Shown piece by piece: positions 25,201 through 38,600 of a stretch of DNA of 64,000 bases. The notes beneath the pieces are model-generated. The model made no database searches and was not told where the DNA came from. It worked only from the letters and a program-made list of their open reading frames with translations. The stretch comes from Parus major. Lineage: Eukaryota; Chordata; Aves; Passeriformes; Paridae. Positions within the stretch are counted from its first letter, which is position 1, and every line of letters starts with the position of its first letter. The position numbers and the translations under genes were made by a program. The stretch is taken from the NCBI RefSeq assembly GCF_001522545.3, contig NC_031783.1, forward strand, positions 3,185,482 through 3,249,481. Direction: 5' to 3'.

Positions 25201-28200
25201 AAATTGAGGTTTTCTGGTTTGGGCTTTTGTCTCTGCTTTGCCTGATTTTTATTGTGCAAATGCATTTGGATGGAGAATTTCTGGCCCTACTCCTCCTGAG
25301 CAGCCTGCCCTTGTCTCTTTGGCCCTGTGGGTACTCTAGATGTGTTTTGCTTTCTGCCTTTCTGAGCAGATTAATTACCTGTAATTCAGAGTGGATGGAC
25401 TCTTTAGCTTTATTGGAATGAACCTACTTGAAGCACAGCAAAGTGAGCTTCTCTCAGTGTTAGTCCCAGAGCTCTTCAGGGCATGTAAAAAGAGCTGGGG
25501 TTTCTCAACCTGATTCAGATCAAATCCTTCCATTTAAAAACCTTTTCCAAACCCTGGTGCAAAGGAAGAACCTCTTTCATTGGCCTGGCATCCAAGCACC
25601 TTTTCAGTATCCCAGAATGGAAGTGCAATTGCATGGGCTGGGCTGTGAACAGCCTCAGAAGCTTTTCCAGCCTCACTGAGGCACTCACAGCATTGAAGGC
25701 TGTACAGGCACAGAGAATTTCCTGCAGGGTGACCTGAGCACCCTCTGACATTTGTCTGCCTTAGCCTGATTTTTCAATGTGTTGGTTCACACCCGTGAAG
25801 CTGACCAGCAGCTGAACTGGGGAAATAAATGGAGGGCAGCATTTATTTTTGGCCCAGAGACAGTCCAAGTATCATATTCAAATAGAAATATAATATAAAA
25901 TGAGTTAAATATTACTTTAGTGTACAGAGTTGAATTCCAGCTGTATCCAGAAGACAGAACTTTGTGTCCCAGACCATGTCAGGCACTGTGCCAGGCAAGT
26001 GAGCCCCAAAACAAAGAGGCTGCATAGTAAATCAGGAGTGAATCAGAATTAGAATTCCTTATGCAAAGGAAGACAGACAAATGAAAGGATCAGCCTGAGG
26101 CTGTGGAAGGAGGCTGAAGCTGTGAATTGATGCCAGATCTTTGGCATTATTGACATGTTCACTGGTTCAACCATGGTTCCTAGCACAGGCTCCCTTTCCT
26201 GCATCTCACCAGTTCTGTGGAAGATGTTAGAGAAAAAAAATCTCCCCATTACTGTTCCTGCAGTTTCCCCTAAGAATTCCTGAAGTCCCATTATAGAGAA
26301 GATGCTGAGGCCATCATTAAGGCTCTAGAGGGAAGAATATGAACATGCATTTCACTCTTAATAACCTTCTGCTTTCAATTTTTCCTTTGAAAAGAGAGTT
26401 TTCCCCTTGTCTTGGTGGGAAAAACAGAAGGTGTCAGTAGCCTTTTTTCCTATGTATCAAATGAACCCTTTTGCATCCTGACACAAAGAATTCCACAGTG
26501 CAATTGAGGGAAGCATAAAGCAGTATTTGTTTGCTTCAAACATTCATGCTGATAATTTCACTACTTCCTCTCTAGTCTTTGTGTTGATAGTCAGAGTGAG
26601 CAACCATTTTCCCCTTGTCTGTGCTGCTCCCAGGTTTTTATTCCTCTTTGCTTTGCTCCCTCCTGGGATGAAGTGGATTTGATTTAGATATTCTTGGGAT
26701 AATTTTGATTATCATTGTTGTTCTGCCCTCTGCTTTTATTAGGTGATCCTTTTGCAGAAAGTGAAGAACAGAGCTGCACAAAATGGTGAAATTGTGGACT
26801 CACTGTGGGTTTATTCAATGCTATAATGATGATTTCTGTTTTGTTCTCCGTTCCTTCCTAATAATTCCTATCATGCTCTTTCCTTTCACTTCTATTGAGC
26901 ATTGAATTGACACTTTAATTGACCCATTATAGCTTCAAGATATGGATTATTTTTCCCCAAATGCTAACAAGGTGCCAGATTTCATCAGTCCAGGATGGCT
27001 TTTCCTCTTGTGTGCATCACTTCCCATGGATCAGTGCTGAATTCCATTGCTTTTTGTTCCCACACTCTGTACCCCTCCAGTCCAAGCCAGATCTCACCAG
27101 CTTGAAAGTCTTGCTAAAATCAGTTCTCTTTGTCATCTGGCTTTTCCAGAAACACAGAGGCTAAAGCCATAAGGCTTTAAGAAACATAAATTAGCTACCC
27201 AGAAAACTCGTTAATTCAGAATTAAGGTTGTTCACCTGAGATCTGTTTCATTACCAGCCCAATCCTTCTGTGTTTTACACAGAGCAAATGCAAGGGGATG
27301 AAATCTGTCTTACCCAAATTAGCAGGCAGCAGCCAAATATTTACTGAGTCGCTTCTTCAACTTGATTAAATGAACAGAATATTTAAAAAGCAAGTAAAAG
27401 GGGGAATATATGCAACAAAACCATTCAAGCAAAACAATTCTATTAGCCATTCAAGGAACAGGATTTTGGCATTAGGGGTGTTGTTTACTAATTGGATTTA
27501 CTGTAGCAGTGATTACTTAGTGTCTCACAGTTTTCTGTATTTCAACATTCCCCTTCTGTCTGAATAAAATCTCTTGTGCTTATGGCAAGATTCCCATTTC
27601 ATTCAAAGACGCTTGGGTCTGGCCTCTCTTGTGTAAGAAGTTTTTAAAAGATCTAAACAGTATAATCTTGTTTTCTAGCTACTCTGATAGCTCTTTTTCT
27701 GTGCTTTTCAGGAAATAACAGACAGATAATGCAAAAAACTAGTTTGAGAATTTTCCACTCCATGCAGAGTACCCAGAGAACATTTGTGAAATGATAAAAC
27801 CTGCCACAGTAACCTGAATTTTCAGATTTCAGATGTGAATTGTTCAGGAATGAATGAAGAGCTGAGATTTGTGTTAGAGAAGCTACAGTGCACTGGATAA
27901 AACAATATTTATTTCTCCAGAGTGCTTACAGTAATTTCTTCTCTTGAGCTTCTGCAAGCTTAAAACCAAAAGTGAGTTTTCTCTTTCTTTTGGTTTATCA
28001 AGTTCAATGTAGGAACTTAATTGTCTTTTACATCCTTCCAGGACCACCTTGTCTACTTTGTAACCATTGCTTTGTTTTTAACCTTTCACCCTTCAGTATT
28101 CAGCTTGAATTTCACTGCTCCTGATGGCTCTTCTTTTACCCACCACTTCATGAATCTCAAGTCTGAGACTTTTGAGTGAATTTCGAGTGGTACTTTGATG

Positions 28201-29000
28201 TTTTGCAATTATTCATACCTTATATATTGATATTGTATTTCTCATTCAGAACATCTTCAATTCCTCAAATTCATGTTCCTGTTTCCCTTTGATCTGAATC
28301 ATTAGAGAGTTCTTATTCTGTGTGCTGATACTTTTTTCTGTCCACTTTTACAGATCTTGACACTTTACTATTGATTTTCTTTTCTCTTTTTGTTTGAAAT
28401 ATCTTCTTTATCCTTTAGTTTTGTTTTTTGGTTTTTTTTTTCCAACTTATGGGTAATTGTTTTTTTTTTTCCATATATCTGATCTGGTATCTTTCCCTTA
28501 AACCAATTTCCCTAGAAAGCAGCTGGTCAAAAAGAAGAAGAGAAGAACAGAATTAGTTTCAAGAGAATTTTGATTTAAAATGAAATCACAGGAAAACCCA
28601 ACATGTCTCTCCATCACTCTCCCTCCTTCTCTCCCCTCCTTAGTGTGTCTTTGTGTCCCCAGTGCCCCTGCTCTCCCTCCTCCCATTCCCTCAGCACAGC
28701 AGCCTTGCATTTGCTGTCTCCTCTTGCTGTAGCAGGGCTTTAGGAGCTCTGTGTCCCTGATTTTCTGGGCCAGCTCTGTCCCCATGATGTGCTGCTGTCT
28801 CCAAGCCCTGTCCTGCTCTGGCAGACTGTGACTGTCTCTCAGAGATGGGGGTTCCAGGCACAGACAATTAAGCAGATTACTAAAATTTGTTTCCTAGCCT
28901 GGTACCCTGCAGACATGGGATCTCAGTTCTCTCTTCCCCAGACCTGAGGTGGATGAGCTGGAGTGAGTCCCGTGATTGCTGCTTTGGATCTCACCTCAGA
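19291..29000. other. Unique non-coding sequence
   Basis: Nearly 10 kb of single-copy, mostly AT-rich sequence without a recognisable gene or young transposon. Small features seen are a repeated caattacacaat motif near 20,650-20,675, a roughly 18-bp duplication containing tcctggaaaaat near 23,643-23,677, and T-rich runs at 28,420-28,472. Open frames (for example 22,228-22,587 minus and 23,833-24,186 minus) are short and unfamiliar. The 20,130-20,230 stretch is dense in ATTA/TAAT cores. Confidence 0.6.
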
Positions 29001-30060
29001 GCAGCAAGGCTGGAGCCAGAAGAGTCCTGAGCTGTGCTGAGACACCGCAGTGCTGGGGCTTTGGGGGCCACACAAATACCTCACGTGGGCTCTGCATTAA
29101 GAGGTTTTTTACTTCCTATTTGGGATTGTTTTATTTTATGAGGGCTGTCAGCCTTGCCAAGAGTTACCTCATGCTCTGTGAGATGTTGAGCTTTGCCCAG
29201 GAGGAGCAGAGGCTTCTCCAGCATCACTGGCCCGGGGGTGGCACAGAAAGTGTTGTCCCTGCTGCGGCAGCCGCTGCAAGAAAGGCTCAGTGCAGGACTC
29301 CCCTCAGAGCTGCTGGAAGCATCTTTATAAGAGCAGCAGTCCCAACCTTGCTTCAGACTCTCCAGACTGCCTCTTTGACACTTTTTTCCCTTTTCTCCCT
29401 CCATCCTTCCATCTCCTTTCTTTCTCATCAATCAGAACATTCGTGGTCTGCTGATGTAATTAGGAGAACGGAGCATTCTGGCCAGAGGTATCGATCGAGT
29501 ACTTTATAATAAAAGTTAGTAATGTTTAATTTCTTGTTGTCAGCTTTCATTGTGCTAAAGAAATCAATTCACTATTGTCTCTTCTCCATTATTCAATTGT
29601 CTAATAAGCTACTTTGCAGTCCCCTCCAAATCAAATTTTAATGATAAATCACTGTAGGAATGGAGAGCGCATGCACCCGTGTACATGAGGATTATCCCAA
29701 ATCCACAGTAGGTGGGATGCACTTCTTTGCAATTAGAAATAATTTTTTTCTTTTCTCTTTTTAAAGCAGTCAGTAAGACAGGTTTTCTGTCCTTACACTG
29801 AACTCCACAAGATGGATAGCGTAACTTTTTTCTCTCCTTTAGGATTCATGTGTTATCAAACCCCCTCTCAATTTTGAATTTTACTCTCGAGGAGTTACCT
29901 CTCTTCTTTTTCCCTCCCCACCTCTCTCATCCCACATCAAATTAGTGTTAAAAAGCAGGGACAGAGTGGCCTTGTAGGAGAGAAAAGTGTGCTCAAAAGC
30001 TCTCTCTTTGCTCTGGTTCCACCACAGCTCCCAGTGAAGCAAATGCACATCTCCGGAGTT
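29001..30060. other. GC-richer unique sequence before the CpG minisatellite
   Basis: The stretch 29,000-29,340 is GC-richer than its surroundings, with open frames on both strands (28,976-29,509 plus, 177 codons; 29,081-29,431 minus). Neither translation shows a recognisable domain. From 29,460 onward the sequence becomes AT-rich and complex, without repeats, to about 29,890. I see no gene. Confidence 0.5.
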
Positions 30061-30066
30061 GTGTAT

Positions 30067-30480
30067 GTCAGGAGCACAGCATTCCCGACCTTCCCGGGAT
30101 CCCGGAGCTGTGTGGCACAGCATTCCCGACCTTCCCGGGATCCCGGAGCTGTGTCTATGTCAGGGGCACAGCATTCCCGACCTTCCCGGGATGCCGGAGC
30201 TGTGTGTGTGTCAGGAGCACAGCATCCCTGACCTTCCCGGGATCCCGGAGCTGTGTCTATGTCAGGGGCACAGCATTCCCGACCTTCCCGGGATCCCGGA
30301 GCTCTGTAGCACAGCATCCTTGACCTTCCCGGGATCCCGGAGCTCTGTAGCACAGCATCCTTGACCTTCCCGGGATGCCGGAGCAGTGTGTATGTCAGGG
30401 GCACAGCATTCCCGACCTTCCCGGGATCCTGGAGCAGTGTGGCACAGCATTCCCGACCTTCCCGGGATGCCGGAGCACAG
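30067..30480 (+). repeat. CpG-rich minisatellite, nine copies of 41/51-bp units
   Basis: Nine copies of a core gaccttcccgggatcccgga start at 30,087, 30,128, 30,179, 30,230, 30,281, 30,322, 30,363, 30,414 and 30,455. Successive spacings are 41, 51, 51, 51, 41, 41, 51 and 41 bp. The 10-bp difference comes from an inserted stretch like tatgtcaggg between cores. Five of nine cores contain the perfect 12-bp palindrome ccgggatcccgg. A full-length copy has three CpG sites, and variants show C-to-T changes at these sites. The array also leaves open frames on both strands, up to 155 codons, that reflect the repeat and not a gene. Confidence 0.95.
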
Positions 30481-33400
30481 CAGGAGCAGGATGGCTGGGA
30501 AGGAAGGGCTGGAGCGGTGCTGCTCTGTGTGTCCCAGGGCTGCTTTCATTCCCTGCCGCACTGAGAGGCTCCCAGCTCGCTTTCTCTGCTGTTCTTTCTT
30601 TTCAGGTCTGTGCGTTCTGCTTCTCATAGGACTGAGGGCTGCGGCTTGGTCCTGATTCACTGCCTGAAGGAGAAAGTTTAAGAGGTGGCTTAGGAGAAAC
30701 AGAATTTTAAGAGAAATTAAATAAATGAATTACCATTAAGGCAGACTCTTAGAATTTTGAGGAATGTAAAAACACTAATTTTTAATATCTACCTGGAATA
30801 AAAAGCTGAATCTGCCTTTCACGTTTATTAATGTATGAAACTGTTTTAAAGCAATCTCACCTCTTTGAAAATGACTTACATCTATATTATGCCCAGCAAC
30901 TATCTTGTAAAATTCATTTTCGTGGCAAAAGGAGCTGTTTGGACATACCCAGCTTTTAACTCAGACTCGCCTCTATTAGCTGAACACAAAAGGCTCCCTA
31001 TCCTTGGGCCCACAGATAAATGAACCAACTTTACAAACGCCACGAGATGCAGGAAACAATGTGCCTGAACACTTGTATTAGTGCATGAAGTAATTAATCA
31101 TTTTTTGCATTAGGAAAGCTGTACCATAGATCTCAATAATGTGATGCACACTGAGCCGTTGCTCTCCTCTGCCCATAAATCAGGTCACAGTGTAGCCACC
31201 ATTCCATTTTTGCCATTGCAGGGCAGTAAAGTAAGAAGTTTATTGCGAGTTGGTAATAAGAAGGGAAGGAACGGCCTGGGAGGCACAAGGGTGAACGAGT
31301 TAATGAGTGAGCAGTTTCAGTTTTCTTATTGGTTTTAACCCTCTATAAATTTAATGGCTTCCTTTTAAATGCCTCTTAATGAGAAAAAGCAAAGTGTGAG
31401 TTACTTGATGGTGTTATTGAAAGGGAATGGTATAGTTTATCCAGAGTAAATCTAGAGAAAAATAACTTTACATCAGAGTGGGGATGCTCTGTGGGCTTGG
31501 TGTCAGCAGGAAGGACAAAGTGCAGGGGTGTTCTCTATCAGAGTAACTGGTGGAATATACAATTAGTGATCTTCATTATTTTATAGAGACTGTAATGAGT
31601 TCAGGAGGCTCAGAGATGTCTGCAGAGGAGCTGCCCCTCATCAGCTGGGGTTTGCAGCCCTGACCCTCTCTTATTCCACATTCCATGCCTTTCCACACCT
31701 CCTCAGCTGCTCCTGGGAGACTGGGAATTCTCACAGGAAATTATCCATACTTTGCATGGATGGTTACATGGGATCTGCCAGCTGCCATAACCAGAGTTCC
31801 AGTTCTAGAAGTTTATCAATAATCCTTCCTAAAAAAACAAAAAGAGTGAAATTCCTAAGGGTTTAGCACTGAAGTGTCTGAGCTTCTTCAGAGGGGCTGA
31901 TAAATAATATTTTTACTAATGCAAGGTATTATGGGATATAACTCTAGAGGTTATAGCACAGAAAGCTTCTCACTATTTACAAATAAAATCAAAGTATTTA
32001 AATAAATGGGATTTAAAATTTACATTTTTACTGTATTTTGTATTTGAACCAAATCAACTAAAAGCAAGTAAAAACTCTATGGAGAGGACACATATTTTCC
32101 TAAACTTTTCATGGAAACAAATTGTCATTTTTTACTTTTTTCTAACCAGTCATATGTTGCAATTGCAAAGATTTTCCAAGGGTAAAAAGACAACTTTTCT
32201 TTTTCTAGTTAGGAATATAGGAATAAAGATTAAAAGAGGGCTATGACCTGCTTTCATTTACACCACTATAGATCAGATTTAAAATATCTATTTAATTAGA
32301 TTTGGCCCGATTTAATGTTTAAACATACCAGATTATGGAATGTGCTGAGGACAGTGGTGATTCCCTTTTCAGGACACTCAGACTGGGACATCCACATGTC
32401 TGATAGAATATCCTGAGTCAGAAGGGACCCAAAAGGATCAAAATGGTTTTAGAAAAACATGGGGAGATTTCAGGGGAAAACTCTATAAATATCCTCTGTT
32501 TTTACCCACAGCACATCTCAGAAGAATTTCTGGGCATGATGTCCCACCTTCTTTGCCTCATCCAGCTGTCCACAAGGCATATCTTTCCTGTCCCCAAAGT
32601 GCCTCCTTTACCAAACCCTCGCCCCTAACTCATGATTAACCCACAAGAATCTCAGCTGAGCCTGCTAATTACATTTTCAGTAAACACTAATGTATCAGTA
32701 AACATCGATATTGTTATCAATATCCATCAATTATGGTTTTGGTGATGTCACTGGCTGTTAATCTTCTAGCTGCTCCAAATTAAGCCAGTTTCCTACAGAA
32801 TCATAACAGACCTCTTATCCTCACCAATCTGAGCACTTGCTATGGCTAACCATGCACTGAATGTGTAAATGATGCTGCCAGACTCCATGTAGTAGGAAGG
32901 TTAGATATTAATTAGATATTACACTTAGGAGACAGCAAACTCATTGAAATTCAATAGTCCAGTGGCATTTCTGCTCTGTGAAGGGCTGGTCCCCTCCTAG
33001 GCATAGAGCAGGAGATGTGATGCCTCAAATATTGGCTGAATTCTACTTGACAGCTCCAGTTTCTGGCACTGTTTGATCAGGTGGTTGTGACACTGGGTGC
33101 TGAGCTCTGGCAGCTCAGCTGAAGTGGCACAGCTCTATCTCTGCCCAGAGCAAGATGAATTCCCCTGGTAAAAATCACATCAGATAGATTTTTTTTTTCC
33201 CCCTTCTAATCTTTTTAGAAAGTGTTTGCTGAAGACATGAGAGCTGACCTGGAGAGACCTCACTGGAACTTTCTGACTTTTGAAACCGTCCCAGTACAGG
33301 ACTGGCCTGGTGTGAGGTGGAGGTGAGCTGGGTTTGAGGGTCAGGAAGGTGCTGTCCTATGGCTGTTCTGTGATTTCTCCTCTGGCACCCACAGGTGTGT

Positions 33401-34890
33401 CACCTGTCAGGGCTGGGACCTGGACACAGTGAGACATGAGGAAAATCTTTGCAGGCATACAGGAAAAGCCTTACACCTGCTGTTAAACCCAGCCATAAAT
33501 GCATTCCTGGGAGGAGGAGGAGGCTCAGCAATGCTGTTTCTATCAACTTAGTAAGGGTACAGTGCTTCAGAACAGAACCTACTATGTGTAAATCAAATCA
33601 GGTTAACAAACCTGAACTCAGTGATGTGTAATGTTCACACAGAGCTCTGGCATTTCAAACTCCTGCCTACAGGGACTGGAAGTTCAGTATTTTATATATC
33701 AGTATATCAGATATGAATATTTTGACCTGGAGTCCACTCTTATTAATCAAGGCAATGTGGGGATGTGTAAGATGAATTGTAAAGGATTGCTGTTCATAAG
33801 CTCTTAAGCCACAAAAGACCATCATATGTATCTTGTTGACCTTCTGCTTAGCACAGATCACAGAATTTTGCTTGCCATATCAGGACCCAAATCCATCAAA
33901 AGCTCAGGAAGCCTTGCTCCAGTGCACTCTGGCCAAAGAAGCTGGTTGTTTCTTCAAGAAGGTTTTAAAGAAAACATCAATTACACCGAGAGCTATGGCT
34001 GTCATCTTGTAAGTAAGAATCATAGAGTGATTTGGCAGTGCAGTGTACCTTTGGGAGGGATTTTCTATCTTCTTGTAGCCTTTCAAGCTGCTCTAAAGGC
34101 CATTTAATATGCTGGGGGAGGACATCCTTGACTGCAGGCAGTGTCTGACCAGAAGTGTCCTGCTGGCCTCAGACTGTGCCCTCAGCAGGGACAGCCAGAG
34201 GGTCTGAACCCTTTGGAGTGTTTCTAGGATTGTGCCTGGGCAGTTCCTGGAGGCAGTGGAAAAACCATCAAGCAGCACTAGAAGGGAAATATGCTGTAAT
34301 TTAGCAGAATTTGGGGTTTTTTCCCTTTTCCCTTTATGCTGAAGATCTTGCCTGCTCTTATAAAAGTCCAGACTATGATGTCCAAGATGGCTCAAAATAG
34401 TTTTTATCCCTTCATTCCTCTAATGAGAATTAAAAAGTGTTCTGTCTTGTTTGCCTTTATGAATTCATCTATTTATTTTACTGCCAACAGTACACTAGCA
34501 CCAGTCTTCCGTAACAGCTTAGTAACATTTCCTTTAAGTGAGATTTCCTTTGAATTGCAGATTTCTTCCTGCACATCCTCAGGATTTGTGTCCATGGTGG
34601 TTTTTGGAGCTCAGATGTGGGTGCCTGACTGTCTGCAGGGAGGAGCTGAGGAGCTCTCTGGGAGCAGCTTTAGGCTCCCATGCCATGCTGTGTTGCCATT
34701 CATTTCTGCATTGCCAATTTCCCTAATCATGGCCCATTTGAAAGAGCAGGTCCCTGGGCATATCTGGCATTTCTTCATTGAAAACCAGGCACTTTTTATC
34801 TCTGCTCATTGCTTAGTTCTGATGAAGCTGCAGCTGCTGGCCCTTCCTTGCACTGCTGAGTGCTGCTCAGCCTGGACCGGGCAGGGCCCT
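30481..34890. other. Unique non-coding sequence
   Basis: Single-copy sequence, AT-rich from 30,660 onward. The 31,000-31,340 stretch is complex and repeat-free and could be a conserved non-coding element, but this is inference only. The plus-strand open frame 34,336-34,935 (199 codons) is the longest gap-free one in the window. It runs into the 20-bp minisatellite, has no recognisable domain, and is not called a gene. Confidence 0.55.
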
Positions 34891-35670
34891 GCTGAGGGGT
34901 GCAGAGATCTGCTGAGGGGTTCAGAGATCTGCTGAGGGGTTCAGAGATCTGCTGAGGGGTGAAGAGATCTGCTGAGGGGTGCAGAGATCTGCTGAGGGGT
35001 GCAGAGATCTGCTGAGGGGTGCAGAGATCTACTGAGGGGTGCAGAGATCTGCTGAGGGGTTCAGAGATCTGCTGAGGGGTTCAGAGATCTGCTGAGGGGT
35101 GCAGAGATCTGCTGAGGGGTGCAGAGATCTGCTGAGGGGTGCTGTGATCTATTGAGGGGTGCAGAGATCTGCTGAGGGGTGCAGGGATCTGCTGAGGGGT
35201 GCAGGGATCTGCTGAGGGGTGCAGTGATCTGCTGAGGGGTGAAGAGATCTGCTGAGGGGTGCAGAGATCTGCTGAGGGGTGCTGTGATCTACTGAGGGGT
35301 GCAGAGATCTGCTGAGAGGTGCAGGGACCTGCTGAGGGGTTCAGGGATCTGCTGAGGGGTGCAGGGACCTACTGAGGGGTGCAGAGATCTGCTGAGGGAT
35401 GCAGAGATCTGCTGAGGGGTGCAGGGACCTGCTGAGGGGTGCAGGGACCTGCTGAGGGGTGCAGGGATCTGCTGAGGGGTGCAGAGATCTACTGAGGGGT
35501 GCAGAGATCTGCTGAGGGGTGCAGGGATCTGCTGAGGGGTGCAGAGATCTGCTGAGGGGTGCAGAGATCTGCTGAGGGGTGCAGGGATCTGCTGAGGGGT
35601 GCAGAGATCTGCTGAGGGGTTCAGGGATCTGCTGAGGGGTGCAGAGCCCTGCTAGGAGGTGCAGGGGACC
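34891..35670 (+). repeat. 20-bp minisatellite, about 39 copies
   Basis: The unit gctgaggggtgcagagatct repeats with an exact 20-bp period for about 780 bp, with substitutions but no visible indels. Common variants change the second half (ttcagagatct, gcagggatct, gcagggacct, gaagagatct, gctgtgatct). The last copies (35,631-35,670) decay into gcagagccct and a degenerate unit. Each unit carries a GGGG tract and most carry the hexamer agatct. There is no CpG in the consensus. On the minus strand it leaves a frame with a 20-residue period (Ser-Ala-Asp-Pro-like), which is a by-product of the repeat. Confidence 0.97.
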
Positions 35671-38600
35671 TGGCTTCATTTCACTCTCAAAGCCCAAGCT
35701 GCTGCTCCCTGGTGACAGAAACACAGCCAGGATTTGATTTGCTCTCCCAAGTTTCCGTCTCCAGCTGCCTGATTTGGCTCAGCTGCACCCGGCCAAGGGC
35801 CAGGTTCTGAGACAAGAGGTGATGTCCTGCTACTCTTGTGGACTCTGCCTCGTCCAGAGCCTGCTTCCCTCCCATGTAAAGCTGGGAATAGTTTTTTGCT
35901 GCTGCTCTAAACTATGCTGAACTCCCCCTGGCTTTCAGAGGCTGGTATTTTTCTCAAATGGAGTGATGCAACCAGTATATAGAAAACTGCCTGGACTTTT
36001 TAACTTGAGCAATGAAATAAAACTTTTAATCCTCTGTGTGTATGGAGAATTTAGGTTTTCTTTGACATCAGTGATGTCTACACAGCTCTTAAAATGAAAA
36101 TATATGATTCCCAGAGTTGAAGTCAGACGCAAGATGGCAGAATCGGGAGGAGGAGAATGAATCACTGTCACAAATACTGCTCCTCTGCTGCAGTGACAAG
36201 GGAAGATAAAATGGAATCATTAAACCAGGGAACCACTTGCAGATTTGAATTTGGATCTCCTTTACTAAGAATAAACATCTTTTCCCATCGGTACTAAGTG
36301 GGAGTAGCATGCTCTGTCATTGTATTCCAGTGTTTGGCATTATTGCATGAGTTAGTGAGTAAATACAGAGAAGAGGCTACTAAAATGTACAGCAGCATTC
36401 TTCTAAACTGCAGTCCCTCCTGCTTTCTGACAGTAGGTGTTTTTCAGTGAAAATAAATGATTTGTATTTCTTTCAGCAGTGGAGCATAATTAGACCCATG
36501 TAGGAGGTTGATTATGTAGTTCAGTGTGTGAAGACCATTCACAAAGCTGGAGACAGAGGGAGGAAAATAATTTAGAGTGGTGAGAGTAAAGGCAGCTTGC
36601 CTGTAAACAGGTTTGGGTTATCGATCTTTCACCTTTGCAGACAAAGGGATGAGGTGACATCCTCTAATCCTACAGCCCAGGGTGCAAAGGAGGGGAGATA
36701 GTGCTGTAAGGAGCAGCTGTGAGCGGAGGTCTGGTTCTGGCCACCTGAGTGATGGTAGAATATGAACCTGAACTGCACATTTCCCTTGGACAGGAGCCAT
36801 GGGATATTTGGAAAGACTTTTCTACCCCTTAACGTAATTTTAATTTATTTTTACAAACAATGATGGTGAACTTGCCACAGCTGAGTGAGGACTCTGAGTC
36901 TTGAGCAGCCTGGTGAGCAGAGCAGAGCTGTGTAAGATAACCTGCTGTGCCTTATTCCTGCCCCCCTGGGGCTAAAAAGAGGGAAATGAATATTTTGAAA
37001 TTTTGGATTAAGTCACTTTGTCAAGTGTTTTACCCTCCCCTCTTTTTCCTTCAGGTTAATGTAGTTATAGGATTTATAACAAATACAACTGTTTATTTTG
37101 CCTGTGTTTCTCTTGTTTGCTTTTTTTGCCAAATGCATTTTTCTGACTTTTCAAGGAACATTTGGCTCTGGCCAAAGCCAGTCATGTATTGATGTTTTCC
37201 CTTTTCCTCACTGCAGTGGCAGGGATGACATGGAGCAAGGTGCAGCTCATCACGAAGGGTGTTTTCTGGACAGGATGCCTCTTGTCCTCTTGGTGTTCAT
37301 TTTCCAAAAGCTTCATAACAGAAATCAATAAAAAAGCAACATGCTAGCAATGATATTGTAAATTACTGGAAGGAGGAAAGGTCTTGAGGTTAGAACTAGC
37401 GTAAGGACTAAGCAGAGAGGTTTCAACTTCCTCCAGGTTGCCTTTGTAGATCTGTTTTATTTCCATTTATCCCTCCTGATGTGGTAGCGTGTTTTCCATT
37501 AAGGGCTGGAATCACATTGATAACCCCTGCAAATGCAGGGAATGGATTCTGCCCAGTGGGTTACAGTGGATAATTATCTGTGCTGGTAAAAAAGGACAGC
37601 CTGTTTTCCTGCTTCATTAGGTACAAATGTGCAGTTGAAAGGGAGGAAACTTCTGTTCCTTTTCATTGACACTCTCAATGCCCACTACCCTGGCTTTGGA
37701 TTCGGGATGAGGTGTAGTGTCATTCTCTGAATGAATGAATGAATGAATGAATGAATGACACTGAGTTTCTTTATATTTCTTGAATTATTTCAGTCTTTTA
37801 AAACCATCAGTGCATATATCCTGCAGCTGGACTTCTTTGCAAACACATGTGGGAAATAATTTTTTGCTGTCTCAAAGATGATGGTTGCTCAATGGTAATA
37901 GCTGTAATAAAATATTTCAGTTCACCTATGCAGGTCCCTGTGATCCATAAACATAGCCAAAAGAACAACACAGGAAGAATCAGTTCTGAAAAAGCTCAGA
38001 ACCAAACTCCTTTTTAGGGCTGTGTGAAACAGGGGAAGAGAACATGGTTGGCCAAGTGCAGGTCATGTAATAGTTTACAACAGAGCTGGAAAGTCTTTAA
38101 ATGAAAAAGCTTCTGAGCTGGAAGTCAAGGTTATGGCCTAAAGTGTCTCTGGAGCATATTTGTGTTGGATACAAGCCCATACTGTATTTAATGTGTGCTG
38201 TTTGCAAACTGACCTCTCTGGGAGGGAATCTTCTCCATCAGGCATTGTGAATCTCTTTAACATGAACCGAGCCACAAGCAAAGGAGGGATTTCTGACTTC
38301 TGCATGAGAAGACAGACAGCAATAACTGGCTGAAGTTTGTGAACTGCTCTGAACGGGGAATCTGCCTCTGCCTGTGTTTATCAGTGACAGGAGCTGGTTT
38401 GAATTCCAGCACTCCATCCCTGCTCCTGCCAGCATTCAGCTCTGCATCTCTCACAGCCACACTTTAGCCTGCCACCCTCATTTATATAAAATAGCTGTAT
38501 TTTAATTGAGGCTCAGAATATTTTAAGACAGCTTTGTCTTAAATCCTGCAAATGGATTTGTAAGTCCCTTGACTCCTGTGCTGTACACAAGAGCTGTCTT

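Noticed and set aside
28976..29509. 177-codon open frame, plus strand
   Set aside because: No domain or signal is recognisable, and an overlapping open frame on the opposite strand is similarly plausible. Treated as compositional.
29937..30660. Open frames of up to 155 codons over the CpG minisatellite, both strands
   Set aside because: They are periodic translations of the 41/51-bp repeat.
34017..34300. aatcatagag start resembling an inverted CR1 terminus
   Set aside because: The following sequence does not match the CR1 3' region.
34336..34935. 199-codon open frame, plus strand
   Set aside because: It ends inside the 20-bp minisatellite, has no recognisable domain, and is within chance length for a 64-kb window read in six frames.
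35341..35724. Repetitive Ser-Ala-Asp-Pro protein on the minus strand
   Set aside because: It is a by-product of the 20-bp array. Its 20-residue period follows from three 20-bp units per 60 bp.
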